64,000 nt of DNA from Pelodera strongyloides. Lineage: Eukaryota > Nematoda > Chromadorea > Rhabditida > Rhabditidae. Position 1 is the first letter of the stretch. Each line of letters begins with the position of its first letter. Location of the stretch: the NCBI GenBank assembly GCA_036852015.1, contig JAANDG010000496.1, positions 45,820 through 109,819 of the forward strand, written 5' to 3'. The position numbers were made by a program, and so were the translations under genes. Shown in pieces: positions 45,000-57,109 of the stretch. The notes under the pieces were generated by a model. The model did no database searches, was not told where the DNA came from, and worked only from the letters and a program-made list of their open reading frames with translations.

Positions 45000-45640
45000 G
45001 GAGAATAAGTAATACAATCAGTTTATGTCTAGATAAATCGTGTTTTATACATAAAGATAAAACTAATAAGCACATACGTAGAAAATAATTTAAAAAAAAG
45101 TTCGTAGGAAAGTCCGATATTATTAATTCTATCTTTGGTTCTATGCTAGGTAATCAATTAATACACATTGAAGCAATTGCCTTCCTGGTCAATTGCTGGT
45201 CATAAAAAAATATTGACAGTTAGTGTAGCCTCTCTTTTTTTGCATTATCTCTAATCGCGAACAGAAAATGGGCTGTGTTTCGATTGTTCTCAATGGTGGC
45301 CGACAGTCCAAACATCAATTGTTCACTAAAATGTCTATCGTAGAGGTTCACCAAAATACCAAATACTTCATTACTTGTCGCAGTGGTAGTCGGAAATCTT
45401 TCATGAAGTGGATTTCCTTTGGAATACGCAGTCGCATAGCTTAACTTCTTTCCTGCAACGGAAGCCTAACAATAAGCGCAGACGCTTGGAAGGTGACACC
45501 AAATTATGTGAGCGTCGGGAGCGCCGGATGGGTGCGAGTAGCTCACACTTTTTGGATGTATCTTACGCGCGCTTCACGTTCAAAAAAAATCATCGATAGG
45601 TGTGGTATGAACACTTTATGCGGCCATACCCATACAATCA
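45000..45640. other. Unassigned, possible worn coding remnant
   Basis: 45268-45440 reads MGCVSIVLNGG and MKWISFGIRSRIA before a stop; 45408-45599 is open in another frame with basic residues (KPNNKRRRLEGD). No matching splice sites or family were recognised, so it is left as unassigned. Confidence 0.3.
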
Positions 45641-46092
45641 TGACACACAGACTTGGGCAAGTAGAATCCAGGGTCCCGTTTGCTGATGAAGCCGGGGAAC
45701 TTTATTTTGGCTCAAATCAATACATTGCGAGTATATTGGCCCATGTGTCCCAAAGAGTGTAGACTGTAGAAGCGAAATTAGGAGAGCGAAAGGTCCGTCT
45801 TAAAGCGAAATACTAGCCCCTTTGGAAAATTTGCATATGATAAGCAAATCCTATGTATCCTATGCTAATTTTGCGCGATCGTCCACGGCAATCGCGCAAA
45901 ATTAGCATAGGATACATAGGATTTGCTCATCATATGCAAATTTTCCAGAGGGGCTAGTATTTCGTTTTAAGTGTAGGCAAGGGGAGGTTGCCTAGACATT
46001 TTCAGAGGCATGACATGTGTGAAAGATGATAGCACCGGACGGGCCTCGAACTCGGGTCGTATGGGTTAGAAAATAGAACGTTGTCAGTGAGT
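45640..46092 (-). mobile_element. tRNA-headed SINE-like repeat, copy 2, with Pal-C insert
   Basis: Same order of blocks as 22842-23146 (CAGGGTCCCGTTTGCT, GAGCGAAAGGTCCGTC, CGGGTCGTATGGGT), interrupted by Pal-C at 45800-45970. Its tRNA head is more worn (ACTCGGGTCG). Confidence 0.62.
45800..45970. mobile_element. Pal-C near-perfect 171-bp palindrome nested in a SINE
   Basis: Almost identical to 19288-19458. Inserted at a TTAA in the SINE copy 45640-46092; the other SINE copy lacks it. Confidence 0.88.
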
Positions 46093-46565
46093 TTCAACCA
46101 AAATGTTTGTTGAAAAACTTCCTTAGAGTATGCCATCATAGAAAAGCAGAAGCAGCGCCAAACTGTAGCAGAGAAATTCCAAAAATGATCCAACAGCCAT
46201 GAAGACACGTTTCGAAGGTCTGTTTTTAATATTTACTTTTTCCATGCATATGCAAAAGAAAAATGGTTCTAGGTTTTCGGAGTCCAATTTGGAATGAGTA
46301 TTTTTTACTGTTTTATACGCTTTCACAGGAAAGTGAAAATCCCGATTTCACCCCGGTTATTAAAAAAAGAAAAGATTTCGCCCCAATTTTTCTCCAAAGA
46401 GCCCCGATTTCGCCCCGATCAAGGCCCGATTTGGGCGAAATCGTGGTTTTTGGTTTGCCATGTTGTTCAGCGGGATGATTTACTTTTAAACATACATATT
46501 GGAAACAATAGAATTTCTTCTTCTTCATTAAACTGTCGTTATTATTATTATTAAAATGTTTATTA

Positions 46566-49500
46566 TTATTTTTCGGTTGGCCAATAAGTGAGCGATCCGT
46601 TGTAACTGCCAAGCACGACGTCTTCATGCAGCACATCGAATGCCGCCTCACAGCCAGAGTAGTTCGCCACCCCGATGCACTCGGGCTGCGCACCGAGGGA
46701 AAAGGCCTGGAATATAAAGATAAAAAGATTTTTAGTTTATTTAAAACCAGACGGCTATGCCGCCTGAAGGCATGTTCCATACTTATGAAACATCTGAAAC
46801 GTTGATGAAAATCTTGTGAATAGAGTCCACAAATTTGTCCTTCGCATAAAAAGCTTCGAGTGCCTCGAAACCCTTTGTATAGGCCGGCGGACTTCCGTAA
46901 CGCACCGGGTGCTAGCGATACTACAGTTACTCTTTTATATAATAATAAAATTATCTTATTATATAAAAAGAACTAACGGAAATTGCAGGATACTAACCCA
47001 GCGTAGTATACTACCCAAATTACAATAACTCGGGGGTAGCTTACAATTAGTAAATAAATAGGTTTCAGTCTTCATGTAAAAAAAAGGTTAGTATGTTGCA
47101 AAATGTGGCAGTATTCTTCAATTTTACCAGCAACTACTATATTTATTTATTTATTTGGGTGTCGGTATGCGTGTGACGAATTTGCGATGGTAGGAGTGTG
47201 TAAATCTTGGACTAGCTGTTTTTTTCTTCGTCAATCTTTGAAGGGACAGGCCCATCAAAGTTGACCTATATTTACGATACGTTCATGATGACTATCAAGC
47301 ATTTTTATTACAAACTAAATTTCACCATTATTCGCCTTGGAAAACTTTTTCCAATCCGCTCAACGCATAGTATGTATACCGTAAAGCCGCAAATATCCTT
47401 GTCGTCTATGCAAATTTATCGTGAAATTATAATGCGATAAAATGTGCATGTATAGCTTTGAAATTTAGTCCTAATAATTCGCACACGAGAAGTAAAAGAA
47501 TTATTAGGACTAAATTGAGGCAAATACGGTACCCTTATGAGTTGGGCTCGTCGTAAAAAAGTTCCACGGGGTGTATGTGGATAAAAATTAGTGTGTATAT
47601 ATTGTAATAAACGCTGCTAATAAAAGATAACATGAAATCGTTAATATACTCTTATTTTGATGGGCCTGTCCCTTTAAAGGGTCAGGCCCATTTCAAATGA
47701 CCCCTATTTTTGATGATTCCATCTGATTCTCCATGTCAAATATAGTAGGATGCAATAATTTTCTAATTTTCAAGCGCAAAAATCACTCATTATTCAGCAA
47801 TTTAACGTGAGCAGTCATACACAGCTATCCATCGCAGTTGGCACGCCCATTCGCGCTGATTCGCCGATATCGCAATTGCCACGCCCAATAGAGCATATTG
47901 CCCAATTAGCGCGAAGGGGCGTGACAAATGCGGTAAATAGTTGGGTATGACTGGCAGGGGTAAATTGCTGAATACTGCGTGGATTTTGCGCTTGAAAATT
48001 AGAAAAATATTGCATCGTACTATATTTGACATGGAGAATCAGATGGAATCATCAAAAATAGGGGTCATTTGAAATGGGCCTGACCCTTTAAAGCAAAATA
48101 CGTTTGTGAAACGCATCGAATGCACCATCACTCTTATGCCGCTCTTATGTAAATGAACATAAATTAAAATAAAAAAATCGAGCTAAATTCGAGTAAATTA
48201 GCATAAAAGCGTACAAATTCAGTTGTCCTCGATGCGTTTCACAAACCGACCGGTATTTCGCTTTAAATTATAAATATTCAACATAAATACTGCGAATCCA
48301 AGGAAAATGCCGGGAAAATACATAAACTGACTTGCCCTGACAGCCTGACCTGTAAGCGCCAGGACTGATCCTTTTGTTTTTACGACACTACGCAGCCTCC
48401 ACTTCTCCAGTATGTTTTCACTAACATAATACGAGTAACAAGGCGACAAGTCAACTGCTTGCAGAACAGAGATTTCACCTCTAAAAATAAAATTCATCAA
48501 AGTCGTGGGCTTATGAACTGTAACAGCGTGAAACATATAGCCCACCAATTTCGTGTTGGAAATTTGGCGGCGGCGTGATCGCGACGAGAGAGGTGCGGAC
48601 GAGGGGTTAGCGAGGTATGTGCGAGCGAATTGTTAGCAGGTTAGGTGCAATGTGATATAGGACGTTGCGGCGAGGCGAAACTTTTGTTTTGGACGAGCTC
48701 ACTGACCAGACGCAGTTTTCCCACTTCACGAAAAATGGCGGCTTTCTAGCAAAAAAATAAAGAACAAAGTATTAAACAAAGTCAACTTTTGTGTAAACTG
48801 AGCACTGCGAAGCCATACAGTGCGATAATCATAGGTTGCGCTCTTTTTAAGAGTAATCCCCCCTTACGCAAGCAATAAACCCAACCCTAATCGATGGTAA
48901 GCCATACACCCTAATACGACCTTATGGCTGATACCATACTAACGAACCATTCAGAATAGCGTATAAAATCACCATAAATGGTGATTTATTGATGATTCTG
49001 TAGTTTTTTTTTTAAATAAAGAGCCTCCTTGGAATCCTTGGCATAAAAATCCTTGCAATTTTAAAGGTAAAAATGGCCTCACCCGTTATGGGAACAGTGT
49101 ATCAGTCCATCGGCTACACTCATACTGGTGAACGAGTGCCTACGGGTTCGTTGTAGAAAACCTGGCGCAACTGGCAACTCGAATACCTGCCGATGAACTG
49201 GACCAGCGCGAAGATTTCGCAAATCCAAAGTTATCAGTTGATTGGAGAATAATGCGTACACCGTATTTCCCTGAAATTATGCACACTGCACTTTGCAGGA
49301 GATGCGCCACAAGTATGATACAGGTCGTTGACGAAACCCTGAGTGTGCGGCGAAGCAAATTTTCAAGTTGCTAAATTCGATGCACCTACGGGAAATCATT
49401 TATGCTAAGCCGAAGTCAAGGAAAATTATTTTGAACGCCAAATATCGAACCTTCAATTTCACTGCTTTTGCAAACGAATATTCGCCAGTAATAGGGAGCT

Positions 49501-52500
49501 CTGCACTTCGTCCAATTTCCTGAAAAGTTGCCTTTGTTCCCTTACCGTATCTTCCGAGAAATTGGTGTCGTGCACGGCTTATCCATTGAAGGTTATAATT
49601 CCATTTGATACACGTATAACGTAAAAATATCGTACAACACGTCACCGAATAGTGAGGGGGTACTCATATTTTCTGCGCTAGGAGTTTCATCCCACTTTGG
49701 GAAATACCTCTTTATTGCTGCTGGAAATCCAAAGATTTTGTCTGTCATTCGATAAATGATACCCCAAGAATATGTAACGCATGTCCGAAGGAGTTTACGA
49801 ACTTACTTGCAGTCCGTTGTCCACGTTAAGCAAGGAGATTATGTTTGGTCTCTTCCAACACGCCAGCGTTTGACCTTGAACCGAGAGTGCACAATTAATT
49901 GATACATTCTTCTTCTTGAATAGTTCCTGGAACGAAACCATCTGAACAGGTCCTGAACAGTAACTGGTCCTGAACAGGCCTAACACGAACAAAGGAACCG
50001 CCAACCCGGACTTTGAGCTTTTGAGCCACAATTCATACAGTTTTTTTCTAGAGAATTCTTTGTGCTACCAAACTTTGGCGTAGAAATATTTTCGAAGCTC
50101 TTCTCTGAAAAAATCTTCCGAAGCCCAAGCACTAAGCCTAGCCCGTGTCTAAGCGTCAATCATTAGCCAAAAGCCGAAGTATAAACCATTGCGAACAAAA
50201 TGCAAAAGTCCACCGGAACAGAATGGGCTCTACTTTGTACAGTAAACTTTCAAAAGCCATCTAAACCAGAAAATTCTCCGAGGGAAACTTTTCCAACGAC
50301 TCGAGAGTTTAGCTATAATAGGGAATAGTTCCCTAGGGAAACGAATTGGTGAATGCGGGGTTCGCAATGGATCTCTCATTTAAAGGATCAGGCCCGTTTC
50401 AAATGACCCCTATTTTTGAAGATTCCCTCTGATTCTCCATGTCAAATATAGTAGGATGCGATATTTTTCTAATTTTCAAGCGCAAAATTCACGCAGTATT
50501 CAGCAATATACCATGGCCAGTCATACCCAACTATATATCGCAGTTGTCACGCCCCTCCGCGCTAATTGGACAGTATGCTCTATTGGGCGTGGCAATTGCG
50601 ATATAGGCCAATCAGCGCGAATGGGCGTGAACTGCGATTGATTGTTGTGTATGACTGACCATGGTAAATTGCTGAAAACTGCGTGAATATTGCGACTGAA
50701 AATTGGAAAAAAATTCAGCCTACTATATTTGAAACGGAGAATCCGATGGAGTCATCAAAAATAGGGGTAATTTGAAATGGGCCTGACCCTTTAAAGCGAA
50801 ATTGCGGCCGGTTTTTGAAACATATAGTGTACAACTGAATTCTTACGCATTTATGCTAATTTGCTCGATTTTTGCTCGAATTTTTATTCTAATTTATGTT
50901 CATTTGCATATGCTGCATAAGGCTCGATGCGTTGATGGTGTACTCGATGCGTTTCAAAAACCGGCCTGTATTTCGCCTCAATAGCAATGTTATTCGCCAT
51001 TGGAAACTCCGAGATATCGCTCAGTAAGAAGGGTACGCCACAGGGGCAAGCGGGCGTTTCACGCTTTCTTGAAATAATCAAAGTTCACGCAAGTGCGGAA
51101 CTTACTCGAAATCCGGACTCGCCAATGTCCCAGAGTTTCAGAGTGCCGTCGTGCGCTGCAGACAAAAATCGGTCCGTACCACACATTTCGAGATCACCAA
51201 AGTTGTCGCTCGAGCGAGAAGTCGCCTCGTGTACTAGTGTGATTCCCTCAATAGTCTATTTTTAGAGTAAGTAGAAAATGAGATGATTTGTTATAAAAAG
51301 GAACGTTTCTCGCATCGAGTCCTATATAGCAAATTCCACGCCTCTTCGAACTGTCCAGCGTCCAGACACACTAAATAGATAATAAAAAATGTCTACCTTG
51401 GTGACAACGTCGAGGCTCCATAGTTGGATGTACTGATTATAGTTTTTGTTCGCTAAATATTCGCCAGAAGCCGAAATACAGTATTTTCCTCCTGCTCGCT
51501 CGAAGAGCTTCACACTCTCGATAGGATGGTCAAGTGTAACGGGAAGAGACCTGCAATTGCCGAATAATTAGCAAGCGACCAGTGAATGTACATATGTACT
51601 TCAAACTCACCGAAAGAGTGAGACCCTGAAGTCTTACTGAGGCCTTATTCACCAACACACAGGGAGCCCTGCCTGGCCTCCCCAGGGATCTAAAGAGCGC
51701 GTAGAGAGTGCGAGAGTAGAAGAGTTTGCGGGCGTTCGTGAGCCTAGGAAGGACTCCCTGTGTGTTGGTGAGTACGGACTCTGGATAAAACATCCCGGAC
51801 ACTCTGGACATCCCCATGGACATCACCGGACATGAAAACTGCACAACAAATCGAACCTTTTCCGTTCATTCCAATTTTTTCGCAACTTTTCTTCGCTTAG
51901 CATGGCTACATAGGTCCTGAAAACTTCACTTTTCTCATCAAAATATAAAGTTATCAACTAGCTGTTGGGAAGGCCAGGAATAAGCCTTAAGCCTAAGTCT
52001 ACGCTTCGACGCTGCCTGAGGCGGTGTGAGATTCCTGTCATGGAAACTGAGCATGTTCTGAAATGTTTGTACTTTAATTTAACATCTTTCTGATTGAGAA
52101 TAAACATTTTGCTCTTTTCAAAAAGGCTCGGACACGAGCTACGGCTTTATGTATCCAATAGAGACACAAAGTTGACTTCCCATCTCCATGCTTGACAAAA
52201 ACGATCCTGCTCTTTGCAAAACTCTGAGCCTCTCAAAGGACCAAAGGTTTTGATTTGTGTGCCCAGTTTTCCATTCTTCCAGATTTCCAGATTTTCAGAT
52301 GCCCAGTCTTTGCTGCTCTGCGCGCTCGATTATGAATTCACCATTCAATTCCCCCGTGGGGAATTCCGTCTTTTTCTCTGTGTGTCTCACAATAGAATGC
52401 AATTTTCTGTCCCCAGAACATGTCCCCAAGGGAATCGGAGTGGTGAATATGAGAAACCCTCGGGTGAGCAAACCATGATTATGTTCTTCTACAAAATCAT

Positions 52501-54068
52501 AACTCAATCATTTGCCAATCTCATTTTATATAAAGTGTAGTGTATGTATAGCCTAAATTTAAGGCGAAATACCCATTTTCCAAGCCAGCACAAAATTTGC
52601 ATGCCCGCCATGGAAATCAACAATTTACTACGATCCAATTTTTTTATAGAATTCATTGTTTTATATTGATTTACTCCTTCCAATTAAAAGCTTTTGCTTT
52701 GTAAAGCATGTCTTTCGGAATTTAATATCATCATCTTTCGATAAAAGGAAACTATTTGAGCACTTCATTCTCGTGAGCCTCCTCCTTTAAGTCTATACGC
52801 ATGCTAATCTTAGTAAAATAATTTGGAATTCGTCTCTTTTACTACAAACAAACCTCGCCGGAGAAAATTCCCCGTTTTCCACTTCAGCTTCACATAAGCG
52901 AACTTTCAAGTGATGGTTCTGAAAGTAATGTGCGGTTATGAAATACTTACTTTAAAGCGGATACCGGTCGGTTTTTGAAACGCAGCGTAGACAGCTGAAT
53001 CCTTACGTATTTATGCAAATTTGGTCGAATTTAGCTCGATATATTCTAATATTCTAATTTATGTTCATTTGCATAGCAACATAAGAATGCTGGTCAACTC
53101 GATTTGTTTCGAAAAGCGGTTGTATTTGTTAGTCGCTTATTGTTACTGTCATCTACGTGGGAGTATTTTTGGGTCAATTTGCTTGTCGAAAATTATACTA
53201 GCTAAGCGGTCAGTCCACATAATTCAAGGAATGATTATCTATTCCCAGTGCTCACGAAACGGAACTAGAAGCGGAAAGTGAAGTGAAACTGAAATCGTAT
53301 TGGAAAGGGAAACTCGCTCTGAAAAAGCCATACCCGAATTTTCCGCATCCACAATTTCTTGTCGGTCAAGATCCTGAAAAAAATTATTCATCTACTAATA
53401 CCATACGCTATTCACACTTGTATTGAAGTTTACTTGATTAGGAACCATATATAAACACCAATAACTGGAATAGGCCAATAGATGTCCGCAGGCACAAACA
53501 AGCAAAACTTTGTTTGTGCACGCAAAGAAATTAAGTGCGAAAATCTCGCCGCACACCTGACCCAATTTTCGCCAGAGAGACTAGCGACGATAGTGAAGCC
53601 TGGTGACATTGCGAAAACCTTGCGACGCTAGGGCGAAGTCGCAGTGCACTCTATTCCTGATTATGCATTCGACTTTCGCATTTTTGCCTATCGTACAGCG
53701 CCAGTGTTTCGCTGTAATCCATACGAGTTTTCACAAGTGAACTCTACAGGCGAGGAAACGAACCGATAATACCTAACCCTAAGCCTAAGCCTAAAAGCCG
53801 TAAAGCCAAGTCTTGTATACCTGAGCGAGAGTCAAACCCGAATGTAAGAAAAAGGGGGCTTTATATATCACCGTCGAAACCTTCTGCACACCGGTAGAAC
53901 GCCCTGATGTAGGAACTTCGGTCTCAGAAACGAGAAAATAATTTCCAGAATTTCTGTCGGGATGAAGCTAAAATGATCTCCATCGGCAGAAGGGATGACA
54001 GATTGATCTAGCTTTTCTTGCCGATTGTCGACCAAACTGAGCCGTTGAAAATCTGCGGGTAGCTCCAT
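46566..54068 (-). CDS. F-box/WD40-repeat protein, copy B
   Basis: Paralogue of A and C; probable SCF substrate receptor. Exons, minus strand: 54068-53872, 53373-53334, 52918-52854, 51550-51397, 51246-51106, 49941-49807, 49519-49451, 49270-49083, 48480-48342, 46706-46566. About 422 residues. Exon 1 has MELPADFQRL and the F-box (FIPTEILEIIFSFL, VCRRFRR). Exon 4 has the WD strand YIQLWSLDV, exon 5 LKLWDIGESGFR, and the last exon ends LTYWPTEK before a double TAA. The start follows a TTTCAG acceptor by 17 bases. The AATAAA signal (46559-46564) nearly touches the stop. A possible small exon near 49290-49345, matching 63247-63306 of C, lacks a clean in-phase donor. Introns carry Pal-A, Pal-B, Pal-E and other elements. 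B is head to head with C. Confidence 0.75.
46747..46951 (-). mobile_element. Degenerate Helitron, type 1 (minus strand)
   Basis: CCAGACGGCTATGCCGCC at the left is the reversed 3' hairpin and CTGG end. The right end (TTTATATAATAATAA) is a changed form of the 5' end. A second 5'-end motif (TCTTATTATATAAAAAG) follows at about 46953. Lies in the last intron of gene B, just upstream of its last exon. Confidence 0.55.
47238..47677. mobile_element. Pal-H palindromic TTAA element
   Basis: Left end TTGAAGGGACAGGCCCATCA pairs with right end TGATGGGCCTGTCCCTTTAA. Inner pairing around AATTATTAGGACTAAATT was seen near 47470-47515. Confidence 0.7.
47674..48091. mobile_element. Pal-B palindromic TTAA element
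   Basis: Full copy with slightly different arms (AAATGACCCCTATTTTTG). Shares its left TTAA with Pal-H and its right TTAA with Pal-A. Confidence 0.85.
48088..48266. mobile_element. Pal-A palindromic TTAA element
   Basis: Full copy sharing its left TTAA with Pal-B (47674-48091). Lies in the last intron of gene B. Confidence 0.82.
50380..50794. mobile_element. Pal-B palindromic TTAA element
   Basis: Full copy with both arm variants, one at each end (GATTCCCTCTGATT left, GATGGAGTCATC right), so it may be a recombinant. Shares its right TTAA with the Pal-A at 50791. Confidence 0.82.
50791..50981. mobile_element. Pal-A palindromic TTAA element
   Basis: Shares its left TTAA with the Pal-B at 50380. 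The right TTAA is mutated (CGCCTCAAT). Confidence 0.78.
51640..51782. mobile_element. Foldback with GGCCTTATTCACCAACACAC ends
   Basis: Same family as 5079-5220, with CTAAAGAGCGCGTAGAGAGT in the centre. In intron 3 of gene B. Confidence 0.75.
52326..52453. mobile_element. Foldback related to GGCCGTATTCACCA group
   Basis: TTCACCATTCAATTCCCCCG pairs with GGGAATCGGAGTGGTGAATA; AATAGAATGC lies in the centre. Relatives at 55962 and 57724. Confidence 0.6.
52590..52790. mobile_element. Partial Pal-E element (empty site for Pal-D)
   Basis: Matches 17663-17800 joined directly to 18256-18323, ending TGAGCCTCCTCCTTTAA. It shows the state before Pal-D inserted. Lies in intron 3 of gene B. Confidence 0.75.
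52952..53136. mobile_element. Pal-A palindromic TTAA element (degenerate right end)
   Basis: TTAAAGCGGATACCGGTCGG start; the right arm is worn (GTTTCGAAAAGCGGTTGTA). In intron 2 of gene B. Confidence 0.7.
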
Positions 54069-54172
54069 TTGAGAGCTCCTTTTTTCTGAAATAGATCTTT
54101 TCAAAACAGGGGTTTCCAATTATCCCAAACAAATGTCGGAGTTTCTATCGAAACTAGCAATTGTTAAATACA

Positions 54173-54593
54173 TGGCCGTTCGAAGAGCCCTACATGCTCT
54201 TCTCCGACTGGAAGAATCGGCCTTCGGCCGATCGTTACCCTATTTAAAGCGAAACACTGGCCGGTTTTTGAAACGCATCGTGTACTCGCTGCTTTCTTAT
54301 GCTTCATATGCAAATGAGCGTAAATTTGAATAGAAAATAGACCCCAATAGACCCCTTTTAGCATAATTGCATAAGCATGCTGATTTTTGAGATGCGTTTC
54401 AAAAACCGGCCAGTATTTCTCTTTAAAAACACGTCTTTTATGATTGGAGAAACGTATAATATGTGTCTAGCGGCAAAGATCTTGTATGTTCTGTTTCGAT
54501 TGTGAATATGAAATTTTCTTTATGAAAGCATTTCGTTGTGGACATAAAAACAAACAAAATCCATGACAAACTCTTCGTCTTTATATAATAAGA
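54173..54593 (-). mobile_element. tRNA-type Helitron in gene B 5' flank, split by Pal-A
   Basis: On the minus strand it starts TCTTATTATATAAAGA (54593) after an A, has a remnant of the tRNA-like unit's flank (GCGGCAAAGATCTTGTATG reversed region near 54470-54500) and ends with the GAAGAGC hairpin at 54173. A Pal-A element sits inside (54244-54426). The CTGG end is mutated. It lies between the start of gene B and the region conserved with gene C's upstream DNA. Confidence 0.6.
54244..54426. mobile_element. Pal-A element nested in a Helitron
   Basis: TTAAAGCGAAACACTGGCCG to CAGTATTTCTCTTTAA. Inserted inside the tRNA-type Helitron at 54173-54593. Confidence 0.82.
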
Positions 54594-55353
54594 TAAGATA
54601 AGCATTCAGCTAGCTTGCATTGTTTAGTCGTTTAGTGCGGTCTGCTTGGGAGTATTTTTTTGGTTGACGTAATTTTGGCACAAATTTGTATACACTATAC
54701 AGGCTAAAAAAATTGTATATGTAGCTCCAAAATACGTTCGTTATAAGTAATGTGAACCCCATTAAATGCAGACTATTTGCCTGGCACGATAGATAGATAT
54801 AACGTAGCGAGGTAAATATGCAAACGTCCGTATGGCAACACACAAATCATATTCTCAGATAACCATGCCAATTTGGAACGCTCCTCAGAATGCCGATGGG
54901 GAATCCAGAGCCCATATTCATCTTTTTCTCTGCGTCTCTCAAATTAGATGTAGTGAGATATATTTTTCAGAAATATATGTCAGCATACTTCTGAATTATC
55001 ATGCAGAATGTTTTAGAAATATCGCGCTTCAAAAAAAATCATTCATGAAAAACGTTTTAAAAGGGGAACCCCGCCCACCCAATGCTTATTGGTTACGGTG
55101 TACTGTAATTGGTCGGGTCTCAGTCCCAGTGTGCCGTGATTGGTGCAAATAAGCACTTCGACTTTAGATATTACGGTTGGTATGTTTTTTGGCTCTATTT
55201 ACCTTTAGGGGTCCCAATGAGAAATAGGGGTCCAAAAATACTTTTAGGCGCATAAAATATTTTTAGGCACTAATGTAATTTTTATGGATTTTGTCGGGGC
55301 AAATTCGGGGTTTTTAGTTTCTCATGAGTTTTGCATGTACTAGACCCTAAAAG

Positions 55354-55418
55354 TTAAAGCGAAACACCGGCCTGTTTTTGAAACGCATCGTGGACAATTG
55401 AATTCTTACGTATTTAGG
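55354..55418. mobile_element. Pal-A left-end fragment
   Basis: TTAAAGCGAAACACCGGCCT, GTTTTTGAAACGCATCG, then the right half is missing. Lies between genes B and C. Confidence 0.6.
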
Positions 55419-55439
55419 TAATTGTGTGTAAAACTTAAT

Positions 55440-55529
55440 GTGTAATTTTCGTATTGTGAAGGTTTTCGGCCATACTATCAATAGAAAGCATTTAAAAAGG
55501 TGCAAATCCTAGTGAACCTATCCCTTTAA
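55440..55529. mobile_element. Pal-G right-end fragment
   Basis: Ends GTGAACCTATCCCTTTAA and retains the CATACTATCAATA arm; the rest is missing. Confidence 0.55.
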
Positions 55530-55961
55530 TAAGCGTCTTTCGAATAAAATAATTGTTTCATGTGAAACAAGGCAAGATATCCATCAAAAGTATGGGTGCA
55601 TGTTCTTAGACTTCGAGTTACCCACAAAATGGGCGTACTACAACTGAAGCATATATTGCTACACCCACTGCTACAGCCTAAGCCTCAGCCTATATATTGC
55701 GCTAACATATTTCGGAGAGATGCCAAATGTTGGCACATTACATGCATTAAACACCTGAAACGCTGAAAAACGTTGTAGGTATACAAAGGCATCAAACTAT
55801 CAAATGTTACTCCTTTACACACTAATATATTATTGTACTATACAGTGGATACAATATAGCATAATGCATATAACGCTGACATATACGGTATACATATACT
55901 TATGTGGTACGGTATACAGATTCAAATGAGCATTTATAAATTGACATTCCTTCCGCCCCAG

Positions 55962-56092
55962 CATGCCATATTCACCACTCAATTCACCACAAGGAATTCC
56001 CCTTATTTTTCACTGCGTCTCTCACATTAGAATGCTTTTTTCTATTCCCCTAGGGAATATTTCCCCGAGGGAATCGCAGTGATGGACGTGAC
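55962..56092. mobile_element. Foldback related to GGCCGTATTCACCA group
   Basis: CATATTCACCACTCAATTCA, ATTAGAATGC centre, GAGGGAATCGCAGTGATG. Lies between genes B and C. Confidence 0.6.
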
Positions 56093-56385
56093 CTCGAGTG
56101 CCAATGGGGTGCACCAGATGCCTCTAATAGCCTCTGGGAGTTGTCTGCTTGGGTTCAGAACCCCCTCAAACAGTAGTTGGCGAATTGTTCCTCAGGTAAA
56201 ATGAACAGTACTCTTGCTTAGGGTTAGCAACATCCAGTGACAACGGTTGTTCAGAATACTAGTGTTTCGTTAGAACAAATTAATTGCTAGGCTTTAGTTG
56301 TTGTTCCAGGACTTTACAGAAAAGGATTTATTTCCCTATTTTTTCCCCATCATATCATTAGATGAGCTGCGTGAGAAGATACCCA

Positions 56386-56561
56386 GGTCCTCAGGCGCGC
56401 AGCGCGGAAATGCGTAGGCGCGTCCCCGGGAATAGATTGCAAGTTTGCATTGAAAAATTCGTGACACAGAGCAACCTCTGCGTCTCCGCCTTTCCCATGT
56501 TAAAAAGCCATTTATTTTCCGCGAACGCGGTTAGGCATTTCCGCGCTGCGCGCCTGAGAAC
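56386..56561. mobile_element. CpG-rich foldback (TCAGGCGCGCAGCGCG ends)
   Basis: CTCAGGCGCGCAGCGCGGAA pairs with TTCCGCGCTGCGCGCCTGAG. A second copy at 60526-60684. Lies near the centre of the B/C inverted duplication. Confidence 0.75.
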
Positions 56562-57109
56562 GTAGTAATGTATACTACGTTGTAAGTAGTAATGTAATGT
56601 ATGCATTGTCAATGAGGGTCATTTTTCTTTATTTTTGACTTCCCAAGCTTAAAAATGAGCTACGCTCGAAAAGGAAATAATTGACGAAACGACATAAAAA
56701 CCGTGGCCACTTGGTGATCTGTCCATGCCGATTTGCGTATATTCGTACACTAAAGTTAAAATTTGAAGATAAATTAGAAACATATTTGCAAATGGTTGGA
56801 CTACTAAGATCAAGTTATATCCATTGTATGGAAATCCTGCTTTTTTGCATGGAACCTAAAAACATACCAAACATTATATCTAAAGCTGAACCGCTTGTTT
56901 ACACCAATCACGGCGCACGGGGACTGAGTCCCGCCCAGTTACAGTACACCGCAACCAATAAGCATTGGGTGGGCGGGGTTTGCGCTTCGGAAAACTTTTT
57001 CATGAATGATTTGTTTTGAAGCGCGAGATTTCAAAAAAAAAAAAGCATGATATTTCAGAAATATGCTGCCCTTGAAGCATGATATTTCTGAAAAATTTAT
57101 CTAACAACA

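Noticed and set aside
52854..52870. GC splice donor in gene B exon 3
   Set aside because: Comparison with A and C shows the true donor is GTTTGT a few bases later in all three genes.
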